Below, piece after piece: positions 1 through 7,800 of a stretch of DNA of 19,792 nt (the stretch's first letter is position 1; the number at the start of each line of letters is the position of its first letter). Below the pieces are notes generated by a model. That model made no database searches, was not told the DNA's origin, and saw only the letters and a list, made by a program, of their open reading frames with translations. The DNA lies in contig CAIQPO010000006.1 of assembly GCA_903873735.1 (NCBI GenBank), forward strand, positions 1-19,792, in the 5' to 3' direction. A program made the position numbers and the translations under genes. The DNA is from Candidatus Collierbacteria bacterium. GTDB taxonomy: Bacteria > Patescibacteriota > Microgenomatia > UBA1400 > MFAQ01.

Positions 1-1
1 C

Positions 2-175
2 GAAATTGATACAACAAACACTAAAGGTACATATCAGGTAAACAACCTCCAGAATATTGCTAGAGAAGATGTAGTCAATACAGAATATTCACTCAGTCAG
101 GAAGATGCTCTATCACAAGCTAAAGAAACCTACGACGGATTCTTCGTTGTTAAACGATTAATTGACTCAAACTAA
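2..175 (+). CDS. gatC: GatC, C-terminal part (Asp-tRNA(Asn)/Glu-tRNA(Gln) amidotransferase subunit C), partial at window edge
   Basis: An open frame enters from the left edge and stops at TAA 173-175, giving 57 residues. The sequence includes REDVV, a run of acidic and Ser/Leu residues, EDALSQAKETYDGFFVVKRL and the ending IDSN. This matches the usual GatC C-terminus, in which a REDVV segment is followed by an 'EALxNAPxxxDGFFxVPxVL' tail. GatC is the small subunit that wraps around GatA and stabilises the GatCAB complex in the cytoplasm. The gene lies immediately before gatA and gatB in the same orientation, with its stop 1 nt from the gatA ATG, so the three are almost certainly co-transcribed. 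The start and N-terminal half lie outside the window. Confidence 0.88.
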   Translation, partial: EIDTTNTKGTYQVNNLQNIAREDVVNTEYSLSQEDALSQAKETYDGFFVVKRLIDSN

Positions 176-176
176 T

Positions 177-1592
177 ATGAAGCCACTTCACACCCTCACC
201 ATTACTGAAGTTCACGCAGGTCTAAAAAATGGAGACTTTACCTGCGAAGAGCTCGTCTCTCATTTTCTTAAAAGAATAGAAAGACTAAATCCCAAACTCA
301 ATATTTTTTTGAGTCTAAATGAGAATGCTTTACAGGAAGCCAAAAAAGTAGACGAACAAATAAAAAAACAAGGAATCACCTTACCACTACAAGGCATACC
401 GTTTGCCATAAAAGACAACTTCCTTACCAAAGGGATGATTACTACAGCCAGCTCAAATATTTTAAAAGGATTCATGCCTCAATATGAATCCTCAGTAACA
501 CATAAACTTCTCGAGGCTGGAGCAATTATCTTGGGTAAAACAAATATGGACTCATTCGCTCATGGATCTAGCACAGAGACTTCAGATTTTGGACCAACAC
601 TTAACCCTTGGGACGAAGGTCGTCTCCCGGGAGGCTCATCTGGTGGGTCTGCTGCTGCTATTGCTGCTCAGCTAGCCACTGCAGCCATTGGGTCAGAGAC
701 AGCCGGTTCAATTCGCCAGCCAGCTGCTTGGTGCGGAATAACTGGCCTAAAGCCTACCTACGGCAGAGTAAGCAGATACGGAGTTGTCGCCATGGGTAGC
801 TCATTAGACTCACCTGGACCGATGACCAGAAATTTGGAAGACGCAGCCATCATTCTTAGTGTTATTTCTGGAAAAGATGTTAGAGACGCCACCACCTCTC
901 CCAAACCTGTAGAAAATTACATTGACAATCTCGGTAAAAAAGACCTCACTGGTTTCAAAATAGCCTTGGTAAAGGAATACCTACTTGATTCCATGGACCA
1001 AAGAGTCAAAGATCTTATCGTATCCGCTGCCAAAAAGTTTAGAGAGCTTGGAGCCACGGTGGAAGAAGTATCTCTTTTAGATCCAAAATACTCTATTGGA
1101 GTCTATACAGTCATTCAGAGATCAGAGGTTAGCTCAAATCTAGCTCGCTATGATGGTATTCGTTTTGGACATACTCGTGACCACTTTAACGAGGAAAACA
1201 AACGTAGAATTATGCTCGGCACTTACACATTGTCAGCCGGCTACTATGATGCTTACTACAAAAAAGCTCAAGCTGTGCGTACCATAATTATTGACCAATT
1301 TGCCAAAATATTTGAGGATTATGATGCGGTAATCGGGCCTGTTTCTCCAGGTCCCGCGCAAAAAGTTGGTGCTACCAAAGACCAACCAATGTTCGGAGAA
1401 ATGGAGGACATTTTAGTTGAACCCAGTTCTATTGCCGGACTTACTTCTGCTGGTGTTCCTTGTGGTTTTGTCGATAATTTACCAATTGGTTTGCAGATTA
1501 CCGGCTCTCAGTTTAGTGAAGGTAGAATTATTACCATTGCCGACTGCTACCAAAGAAACACCAATTTTCAGTTATTTCCAAATTTAGACTAA
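177..1592 (+). CDS. gatA: GatA, glutaminase/amidase subunit of Asp-tRNA(Asn)/Glu-tRNA(Gln) amidotransferase
   Basis: GatA releases ammonia from glutamine (or asparagine) and passes it to GatB for amidation of mischarged Asp-tRNA(Asn) or Glu-tRNA(Gln). The product from the ATG at 177 is 471 aa, close to the family's usual 480-490. The amidase-signature Ser-cisSer-Lys triad is visible: Lys79 in FAIKDNF, Ser154 in PGGSSGGSAAA and nucleophile Ser178 in GSETAGSIRQPA. These are the same positions as in the characterised S. aureus enzyme. One small deviation is ETAGS where the family usually has DTGGS. The frame is open back to a TTG at 162, but that start would lie inside gatC. The ATG is the conventional choice, although neither start has a Shine-Dalgarno site. 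The gene is coupled to gatC (1-nt gap) and gatB (2-nt gap). Confidence 0.95.
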   Translation: MKPLHTLTITEVHAGLKNGDFTCEELVSHFLKRIERLNPKLNIFLSLNENALQEAKKVDEQIKKQGITLPLQGIPFAIKDNFLTKGMITTASSNILKGFMPQYESSVTHKLLEAGAIILGKTNMDSFAHGSSTETSDFGPTLNPWDEGRLPGGSSGGSAAAIAAQLATAAIGSETAGSIRQPAAWCGITGLKPTYGRVSRYGVVAMGSSLDSPGPMTRNLEDAAIILSVISGKDVRDATTSPKPVENYIDNLGKKDLTGFKIALVKEYLLDSMDQRVKDLIVSAAKKFRELGATVEEVSLLDPKYSIGVYTVIQRSEVSSNLARYDGIRFGHTRDHFNEENKRRIMLGTYTLSAGYYDAYYKKAQAVRTIIIDQFAKIFEDYDAVIGPVSPGPAQKVGATKDQPMFGEMEDILVEPSSIAGLTSAGVPCGFVDNLPIGLQITGSQFSEGRIITIADCYQRNTNFQLFPNLD

Positions 1593-1594
1593 TT

Positions 1595-2908
1595 ATGACT
1601 ACCACACCACTCATAGGTTTAGAGGTCCATGTAGAGCTAAAAACAAAATCAAAAATGTTTTGCTCCTGCTCCGCCGATCATTTTGGGAAATCACCCAACA
1701 CCCAAACTTGTCCTGTGTGTCTAGGCTTACCAGGTGCTCTTCCAGTGCCCAATCAGGCAGCCATTGATAGCTGTATAAAAATTGGTCTAGCTTTAAACTG
1801 TTCAGTTAATCACCTAAGCAAATTTGATAGAAAACAATACTTCTATCCAGATCTGGCAAAAGGTTACCAGATTAGTCAGTACGACCAGCCTTTCTGTGAG
1901 AATGGTTTTATTACTCTAGACAGTGGTAAAAAAATTGGCATCGAGAGAGTTCATCAAGAAGAAGATACCGGCAAGCTACAACACACAACCATTAAAGGTG
2001 AAAAAGTTAGTTTGGTGGACTACAACCGTTCCGGGGTTCCTCTGGTGGAAATTGTATCCAAGCCAGATTTGTCTTCAAGTGATGAAGCTAAAGAATACCT
2101 CAAAAAGATACATGAAATCATAAAGGCACTTGGTGTTTCCAATGCCGATATGGAGAAGGGAGAGATGAGACTCGAGCCAACTGTCAATGTTCATATTGAA
2201 GACGAAAAAGGATCACACTACACCCCACTTGTTGAGGTTAAAAATATCAATTCATTCAACTTTGCCCAACAAGCAATTGATTACGAAATAAAACGACAAA
2301 TAGATGATTTCATTTCCTCCGGGATAGAAAAGAGTAATACCAACAAGACTACCAGGGGGTATGACTCAATAAAGAAAGTCACTTTTCTACAAAGAACTAA
2401 AGAAGAGGCAAAAGACTACCGTTATTTCCCAGAGCCAGACATACCCCCATTTGTAATCGATGATATCTATGTTGAAAACTTAAAAAATTCTTTACCGGAG
2501 CTGCCTGATCAGGTTGTAGCCAATTTGGTGGGTTTGGGGGTAGAAATTAAGTTTGCCAAGATAATTGCCAAAGATGGATCAATGCTCAAAGCGGTACTTG
2601 AATTAAGAGACGATAGAGAAATAGATATTCCTAAGTTAGCCTCACTCCTTGCAAATAAAAAAATAAGTGTGGGTAAGAATCTAAAAGCAGACTACCAATC
2701 TTTAAACAAAAAGGGTAACACTAATGAAGAAGAGCTAACAAAAATAGTTGAAGCTATCATAGAAGCCAATCCAGGAGTAGTAGCTGAATTTAAAAAGGGA
2801 AAAACTAACGTACAAGGTTTCTTTGTCGGTCAAGCCATGAAGCAAACCGCAGGTAGCGCAGACCCGCAGACACTCTCCAAAATAGTTTCAAAATTGCTTA
2901 ATCAATAG
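1595..2908 (+). CDS. gatB: GatB, kinase/transamidase subunit of Asp-tRNA(Asn)/Glu-tRNA(Gln) amidotransferase
   Basis: GatB phosphorylates the side-chain carboxylate of mischarged Asp/Glu-tRNA and replaces the phosphate with ammonia from GatA. The 437-aa product opens with the family signature GLEVHVELKTKSKMFC. It keeps the four zinc-binding cysteines (C23, C25, C39, C42) and the YFYPDLAKGYQISQYDQP motif near residue 90. Further on are the DYRYFPEPDIPP motif near residue 275 and a C-terminal YqeY-like tail with the QGFFVGQAMKQTAG motif. It is about 40 residues shorter than most GatB (475-480), mainly in the helical and tail regions; the catalytic core looks complete. The ATG lies 2 nt after the gatA stop with no Shine-Dalgarno, which suggests translational coupling. 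It is the last gene of the gatCAB cluster, and no terminator hairpin was seen before the next promoter. Confidence 0.95.
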   Translation: MTTTPLIGLEVHVELKTKSKMFCSCSADHFGKSPNTQTCPVCLGLPGALPVPNQAAIDSCIKIGLALNCSVNHLSKFDRKQYFYPDLAKGYQISQYDQPFCENGFITLDSGKKIGIERVHQEEDTGKLQHTTIKGEKVSLVDYNRSGVPLVEIVSKPDLSSSDEAKEYLKKIHEIIKALGVSNADMEKGEMRLEPTVNVHIEDEKGSHYTPLVEVKNINSFNFAQQAIDYEIKRQIDDFISSGIEKSNTNKTTRGYDSIKKVTFLQRTKEEAKDYRYFPEPDIPPFVIDDIYVENLKNSLPELPDQVVANLVGLGVEIKFAKIIAKDGSMLKAVLELRDDREIDIPKLASLLANKKISVGKNLKADYQSLNKKGNTNEEELTKIVEAIIEANPGVVAEFKKGKTNVQGFFVGQAMKQTAGSADPQTLSKIVSKLLNQ

Positions 2909-2919
2909 CACCCTATAGT

Positions 2920-2948
2920 TTGACAAATAGCCTCAAATGTGCTATATT
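2920..2948 (+). promoter_or_regulatory. Sigma-70-type promoter for the M50 protease gene
   Basis: A perfect -35 TTGACA (2920-2925) and a -10 TATATT (2943-2948) are separated by 17 bp. It lies 11 nt after the gatB stop and about 50 nt before the next start codon. The gene downstream is therefore its own transcription unit. Confidence 0.85.
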
Positions 2949-2987
2949 CTACAGGCACATTAACCCAACACATCAAGCTCGTTCACT

Positions 2988-2993
2988 AGGAGG
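2988..2993 (+). promoter_or_regulatory. Strong ribosome binding site (AGGAGG)
   Basis: AGGAGGT lies 5 nt before the ATG at 2999. It fixes the start of the M50 gene and contrasts with the gatAB and dnaE genes, which have no such site. Confidence 0.85.
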
Positions 2994-2998
2994 TACAC

Positions 2999-3544
2999 AT
3001 GCAGTCAGAAACCAAACCCGATTCCCGCAAGGGTTTCATTTGGCGCTACATCGCCGCAGTTGACAAACCCTGGATCCAGGCGCTTTTCATCCCCGCTTTT
3101 TTCTTTTTCTTCGCCTGGGCGGGTCAGTCCTGGCAAATGGGGGTGGCATATCTGATTCATGTCATCTGTCATGAGTACGGACATTGGCTCGTTTTCACTC
3201 TCAACAGCATCAAATCAAAAGTTCTCCTACTGTTTCCGCTAGGGGCAGTGGCCGCACCCATCTCCAGCGAAGAAAACATCAAATCAGACAACATGCCTCA
3301 CCGCGCCGTTGCCTGGCTGGCTCATTCAGGCCTTCTGGTAAACTTGGCGATTATGGCCTTCGGTAAGTTCGTCCTTGGTGATGAAAATACCATGGGGCAC
3401 GCTCTGGTTCAGGCTGGTGGCATTCTGGCCATTATGAATTTGCTGCCTTTGTCCAACCTGGACGCGGCCATCATGTGGAAGGCTATCTTTGCCTCAAACG
3501 ATGAACAGGAAGATCGGATCTTGGCCGGGGGATCATACTCTTAG
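2999..3544 (+). CDS. M50/site-2-protease-like membrane metalloprotease, C-terminus lost by frameshift
   Basis: The 181-aa product is hydrophobic, with a membrane segment near residues 25-45 and a second one carrying the zinc motif HEYGH (H58, E59, H62). Further hydrophobic stretches lie at 75-88, 104-124 and 138-165. The last contains MNLLPLSNLDA, which resembles the NxxPxxxxD third-ligand motif of M50 intramembrane proteases (D155 here). Family knowledge: such enzymes cut transmembrane segments, often of anti-sigma factors or signal-peptide remnants. The start is fixed by AGGAGG. After GGG-GGA at 3527-3532 the frame hits TAG at 3542. In the -1 frame, coding resumes for 88 residues with two more membrane segments (3529-3795), so the ancestral protein was about 265 aa. 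All predicted catalytic residues precede the break. GC content is clearly higher than in gatB and dnaE. Confidence 0.75.
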   Translation: MQSETKPDSRKGFIWRYIAAVDKPWIQALFIPAFFFFFAWAGQSWQMGVAYLIHVICHEYGHWLVFTLNSIKSKVLLLFPLGAVAAPISSEENIKSDNMPHRAVAWLAHSGLLVNLAIMAFGKFVLGDENTMGHALVQAGGILAIMNLLPLSNLDAAIMWKAIFASNDEQEDRILAGGSYS

Positions 3545-3795
3545 CCATTGGGCTGATCACCCGCCTGCTCTTCTTCACCTCGCCTATCACTGCTCCAGTT
3601 CATGTTCTCATCCAAGCCTTCCGCTACATTGGCCCCATAATGTTTTTAATGGTACTGGCCTTTGGTGTCTTTAAGCACCAGCAAAAAGATAAAAAAGAGC
3701 ACGCCAAATCACCACTCGCCATGAGCTTCCGCGAGACCATCGCTCACGCAATGATCTACGGTCTGATGGTCGCAGCGGCTTTCGCGATGATGTAG
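3529..3795 (+). pseudogene. Frameshifted C-terminal tail of the M50 protease
   Basis: In the -1 frame relative to the upstream ORF, coding is open from the GGGGG run (3527-3531) to TAG at 3793-3795. It reads GIILLAIGLITRLLFF, then a second hydrophobic segment (IGPIMFLMVLAFGVF), a charged KHQQKDKKEH loop and a final hydrophobic end near AHAMIYGLMVAAAFAMM. Codon choice and GC content match the upstream part, and the terminator sits just after its stop. This is therefore the original gene end. It has no start codon with a ribosome binding site. The break could be a true one-base deletion, an assembly error in the G run, or frameshifting; the sequence alone cannot decide. Confidence 0.7.
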
Positions 3796-3804
3796 AAACC
3801 AATT

Positions 3805-3829
3805 CCCTCCCCATAGTGGGAGGGTTTTT
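3805..3829 (+). terminator. Intrinsic terminator after the M50 gene
   Basis: The stem CCCTCCC (3805-3811) pairs perfectly with GGGAGGG (3818-3824) across a 6-nt loop and is followed by TTTTT. It lies 9 nt after the stop of the frameshifted tail. Confidence 0.85.
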
Positions 3830-3830
3830 A

Positions 3831-3859
3831 TTGACAAAAGGTCCTATAGAGTATAAAAT
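3831..3859 (+). promoter_or_regulatory. Sigma-70-type promoter for the small Cys-rich gene
   Basis: TTGACA (3831-3836) and TAAAAT (3854-3859) have a 17-bp spacer. The -35 starts 1 nt after the U-tract of the preceding terminator, so terminator and promoter are packed back to back. Confidence 0.8.
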
Positions 3860-3865
3860 ACCCAA

Positions 3866-3961
3866 GAAACGTACCTTAACTCCTCCTATCTCCTCAAACT
3901 CCTTTGGTATGTGTGAATGTGTGCAGCGCAAACTTCAGAAAACCCAACCAAGGAGGAGAAT
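3866..3961 (+). promoter_or_regulatory. Leader with three anti-Shine-Dalgarno stretches
   Basis: The predicted 5' leader is about 95 nt. It contains CTCCTCCT (3880-3887), CTCCTC (3890-3895) and CTCCTT (3899-3904). Each can pair with part of the AAGGAGGAG ribosome binding region (3950-3958); the first gives 8 perfect base pairs. Sequestration of the ribosome binding site is an inference from this complementarity; no fold was computed. Confidence 0.4.
3951..3956 (+). promoter_or_regulatory. Ribosome binding site (AGGAGG) of the 78-aa protein
   Basis: AGGAGG lies 5 nt before the ATG at 3962. It selects that ATG over the upstream in-frame alternative start at 3917. Confidence 0.85.
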
Positions 3962-4198
3962 ATGGCCAACTACTGTCAACCCTGCGGCGCAAGGGGAATT
4001 CCCCCCGAGCAGTTTCGTATCATCTGGATGGATAACTTCTATCTAGAATGGGACAAAGACTGCCCGTGCGGCTGCGGCGACACTCCCCAGATTACCCTGA
4101 CCAACCGTGACACAGGAGAAGTCAAAACCTTCTCCCCAAACGAGGCTTGGGTACTATTTGGCGGAGGGCCAGAGCAGGTGGGTCTGATGACCGCCTGA
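3962..4198 (+). CDS. Small Cys-rich (zinc-ribbon-like) protein of unknown function, 78 aa
   Basis: No family is recognised. The 78-aa product starts MANYCQPCGARG and has a second cysteine group CPCGCG (C34, C36, C38). With CxxC at residues 5-8 this gives five cysteines that could form a small metal-binding knuckle. The middle (residues 18-32) is rich in aromatic residues and the C-terminus (60-75) is Trp/Gly-rich. There is no signal peptide or membrane segment, so it is probably cytoplasmic. The start is set by AGGAGG. The gene has a near-consensus promoter and a strong GAAA-loop hairpin right after its TGA stop. GC content is higher than in the surrounding housekeeping genes. Its expression may be controlled by the CU-rich leader. 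Metal binding is an inference from cysteine spacing only. Confidence 0.7.
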   Translation: MANYCQPCGARGIPPEQFRIIWMDNFYLEWDKDCPCGCGDTPQITLTNRDTGEVKTFSPNEAWVLFGGGPEQVGLMTA

Positions 4199-4210
4199 AG
4201 GTACACCCCA

Positions 4211-4238
4211 AAGGAGCCCGAAAGGGCTCCTTCTTTTT
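4211..4238 (+). terminator. Intrinsic terminator with GAAA tetraloop
   Basis: AAGGAGCCC (4211-4219) pairs perfectly with GGGCTCCTT (4224-4232) around GAAA, followed by CTTTTT. No promoter is evident between it and the next gene at 4261, so partial readthrough may feed that gene. Confidence 0.85.
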
Positions 4239-4249
4239 AATCCACGCTT

Positions 4250-4255
4250 AAGGAG
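4250..4255 (+). promoter_or_regulatory. Ribosome binding site (AAGGAG)
   Basis: AAGGAG lies 5 nt before the ATG at 4261 and supports that start. Confidence 0.75.
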
Positions 4256-4260
4256 CTGCT

Positions 4261-4782
4261 ATGTCAAAATGTGTTGCACTTTATTTCGTTAAATTCAAGG
4301 AAGGTCAGCAGCCTTCTGGAGAAGAAATCACTCAGCTACTTCTTGGGTTGCATATTTCTGGATCCTCCGTGGCACTCTCAAAAACCACAGACGGCAACCA
4401 CCTATTGACAGTTTTGGCTGATGAGATTTCATATTCAGTCCTGCGTACGCTGAAGCTCTTCATCTCGGCTCGCGCAGAAGACATTATCTGCCAGTACGAA
4501 AACTCTGACGATCCCATGCCCTACGCCTTCATCTGTGTCCGAACCGGCTATGCCGTTCCCGGAAAAAACATGGACCTTGAGAAGATTGGAGAGCTGGTGC
4601 AGGATTTCGCCGATGACCATGGTAGCTCTATTGATCACGAGAGTTTTTACAACGGTTACATGTTCTACGTGATTAGCGGCACCAACTGGATTGGCAAAGA
4701 AGAGATGGCGGAATTCATCAGAGAATTGGGCGAACAGAGCTACTCCCAGCCCATAGAGATTGAGTTCTTCTCTCCCAGATAA
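4261..4782 (+). CDS. Hypothetical protein, 173 aa, possibly two tandem alpha/beta domains
   Basis: No family is recognised. The 173-aa product has no signal peptide or membrane span and is probably cytoplasmic. Two halves show a similar order of strands and helices. The first (residues 3-80) begins CVALYFVKF and ends DIICQYE. The second (residues 87-172) begins YAFICVRTG and ends PIEIEFF. Each half has a polar loop, a helix, a central strand, another helix and a final strand, which would suit a duplicated ferredoxin-like fold. That is an inference by eye. The gene has a good Shine-Dalgarno site and a strong terminator, but no clear promoter of its own, so it may be read through from 3831. Its codon use resembles the island genes more than dnaE. 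Confidence 0.7.
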   Translation: MSKCVALYFVKFKEGQQPSGEEITQLLLGLHISGSSVALSKTTDGNHLLTVLADEISYSVLRTLKLFISARAEDIICQYENSDDPMPYAFICVRTGYAVPGKNMDLEKIGELVQDFADDHGSSIDHESFYNGYMFYVISGTNWIGKEEMAEFIRELGEQSYSQPIEIEFFSPR

Positions 4783-4788
4783 AAACAT

Positions 4789-4813
4789 AAGCCCCCTTAT
4801 TGGGGGCTTTTTT
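4789..4813 (+). terminator. Intrinsic terminator before dnaE
   Basis: AAGCCCCC (4789-4796) pairs with GGGGGCTT (4802-4809) across a 5-nt loop, running into TTTTTT (4808-4813). It separates the GC-richer island from dnaE. Confidence 0.88.
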
Positions 4814-4834
4814 AATGAGTATTTTTTTTCTACT

Positions 4835-4843
4835 TGCTAAAAT
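4835..4843 (+). promoter_or_regulatory. Possible extended -10 promoter for dnaE
   Basis: TGCTAAAAT fits an extended -10 element (TGn plus TAAAAT) 27 nt before the dnaE ATG. No good -35 is visible at the usual distance. No Shine-Dalgarno site precedes the ATG. Confidence 0.35.
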
Positions 4844-4870
4844 TGGCAAAACATCTGAAGATAAGTAGAA

Positions 4871-7800
4871 ATGCCCAAGTTTACACACTTACATGTACAC
4901 ACCGAATTTTCCCTGCTTGACGGGCTAAGTAAAAGTAGCAAACTTATCGCCAGAACTAAAGAGCTCGGACAAACACATCTTGCCATCACAGATCATGGCA
5001 ATATGTACGGAGTAATTGACTTTTATAAAAAGGCCATAAAAGAAGAAATTAAGCCCATACTTGGGTGTGAGATATATCTCGCAAAGAATTCACGCTTTGA
5101 CAAAAACAAATCAGATGCAAATCATCTGATACTGCTTTCAGAGAACTACCTAGGATATCAAAATTTAATGAAATTGGTCACGATCGGCCAAACAGAAGGC
5201 TTCTATTACAAACCCAGGATAGACAAAGAAGTATTAAGAAAATACTCGGAAGGACTCATCGCCACTACCGCTTGTCCAGCAGGTCGAATTCAGAGATTGA
5301 TAATTGATGAAGGTATCGATGCTGCGGAGAAGGAGCTGATGGAATATCTTGAAATTTTTGGGAAAAACAATTTGTATATTGAACTCCAAAGACACAATTA
5401 TGAAGAATACTCAAAAGCATCAACAGTTCCCGAGTCAGCCAGGGTTAAGCTGATAGAGATGCAGCAGCATCAAACAAAAGCAGAAGCAGCATTAATCGAG
5501 CTAAGTCATCGACTATCAATTCCTCTCATTGCCACAAACGATTCTCACTATGTAAACAAAGATGATGCAGCAGCGCAAGACGCCCTTGTTTGTGTCCAGT
5601 CTGGAAAAATGCTTGATGATGCCAACAGAATTAGATATATAGACACCCCAGATTTTTACCTAAAAACCCCTGACGAGATGGCTGAAGTATTCCACGATTT
5701 ACCTCAAGCATTGGAAAATACTCAAGCGATAGCTGACAGGTGTGATGTTCAAATTACCCTAGGGCAGTGGTATTTCCCCAAACTAGACCTACCAGAAGGC
5801 AAAACTGCCGGCGACGTATTAAGAGAAAAAGCTTTTGAGGGTTGCAGGCAGATATTCGGGTCTGTTAATGAGGAACAAGAAGAGAGGCTTAATTATGAAC
5901 TTGACGTCATTGATAAGAAAGGTTACTCGCCATATTTTCTTCTTGAGTCTGGTATCGTCAACTTTGCCAACAACAATAAGATATATACAAATACCAGAGG
6001 TTCGGCAGCAGGCTCTTTTACTTCTTATTGTGTTGGTATTACAACCGTAGATCCCCTTCGATTTAGATTACCTTTTGAGCGCTTCTTAAATCCTTTCCGC
6101 CCATCTCCGCCAGATATCGATCTAGATGTTTCAGATATCCACAGAGATACCCTAATAAAGTATCTTGCTGATACCTATGGCCAAGAAAAAGTTGCCCAAA
6201 TTTGCACCTTCGGAACCATGATGGCTAGAGCTGCTGTAAGAGACATCGGCCGTGTAATGGGCATGCCGTACTCTAAGGTGGACATGATCAGCAAGACCAT
6301 TCCTCAGGGGTCCCAAGGTTCTAAAATGACTCTTAAAAAGGCACTCGACATCACCCCAGAACTAAAAAAGATGTACGATGATGATCCAGAAATTCACAAA
6401 CTCCTAGATATGGCTCAAAGGGTGGAGGGTAATGCCAGGCACATTTCTGTACATGCAGCTGCAGTCATTGTCGGTCCTGATGACTTAGTGAAATTTACAC
6501 CTCTTCAACCTGAAACTGGAGGAGGAGATAGAGTTATCACCCAATACGAAATGCATGCGGCAGAAGACGTTGGGCTTATTAAGCTTGATATTCTTGGAAT
6601 TGCCAACTTGACCATCCTCGCCAATGCAGTAAAGATTGTCGAAGCTTTACATAAAATTGATCTGGATATTAAGAGAGTTCCGCTTGACGACAAAGAAACA
6701 TTTGAACTCCTTGCAAGAGGGGAGACCATGGGAGTATTTCAGCTCTCATCAGGTGGAATGACCAAATATCTTATGGACCTGCACCCTGAAAGAATTGAGG
6801 ATGTTATGGCGATGGTGGCTTTATATCGTCCTGGTCCTATGGCAAGTATCCCAGAATATGTAGCAAGAAAAAGAGACCCTTCAAAGGTTACATACTTTGT
6901 TCCTGGCTTAGAAAAAATTCTTGATCGGTCTTATGGCATCATCACCTACCAAGACGATGTTTTGTTTATGGCTCTCCAGCTTGCAGGTTACAACTGGGAA
7001 GAAGCTGATAAATTCAGAAAAGCCATAGGAAAAAAGATTCTTGCAGAAATGGAAGCCCAGCATGCTAAGTTTGTGGATGGTTGTGTCAATGTTTCCGGTA
7101 TCGATAGGCAAAAGGCAGAAGATTTATTTAAGCAAATCGAAACTTTTGCTTCTTATGGATTCAACAAAGCTCACGCTGCCTCTTACGGCATAGTTGCATA
7201 CTGGACTGCTTATATAAAGGCTCATTATCCCGTTGAGTATATGACGGCGCTTATGTCTGTTGAGGCAGGGGATACAGACAAAATTACTGCTGCCATAGGA
7301 GAGTGTGAAAATTTAGGTATCAGGGTACTTCCTCCAGATGTTAATGAATCAAGAACTGACTTTACAGTAGTTGATATACCCGAAAACGAGTGGCTTCAGG
7401 AAGGTAGAGCTAGGGCAACGGGCAAGGCTATAAGATTTGGCCTGTCAGCCATTAAAAATGTGGGTGGATCAGCAATTGCTGCAATTATCGTTGCCCGTGA
7501 TGATGGTGAATTTAAGTCGTTTACAGACTTTATTAATAGAGTTGATCTTAAAAAAGTAAATAAAAAGGTGGCTGAATCACTAATAAAAGCAGGTGCCATG
7601 GACAGATGGGGGAAAAGAGCACAGTTATTTCAGGCTTTAGCCGGAATAAGAGATAGTGCTGTAAAGTCAAAAAAAGAAAAGGAAACTAATCAAGAAAGTC
7701 TATTTTCAGCTACAGCAGGGTCAATGGATTTTACGGATCACCTTCCCGACATCCCAGAGTGGCCAATGGAGGAAAAGCTTAAACTAGAAAAGGAGCTTTT

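Noticed and set aside
162..176. TTG start for gatA adding five residues
   Set aside because: It lies inside the end of gatC and has no ribosome binding site. The ATG at 177 gives catalytic residue numbering matching known GatA.
3524..3545. Programmed -1 frameshift in the M50 gene
   Set aside because: The site is C-GGG-GGA, not a standard X-XXY-YYZ slippery heptamer, and no stimulatory structure was evident. Mutation or sequence error is simpler.
3671..3931. 86-aa minus-strand open frame
   Set aside because: It crosses the M50 tail, a perfect terminator and a consensus promoter on the other strand, and resembles no known protein.
4435..4788. 117-aa minus-strand open frame
   Set aside because: It is the antisense shadow of the 173-aa gene, which has a Shine-Dalgarno site and terminator. 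The minus frame has neither and would run over the terminator hairpin.
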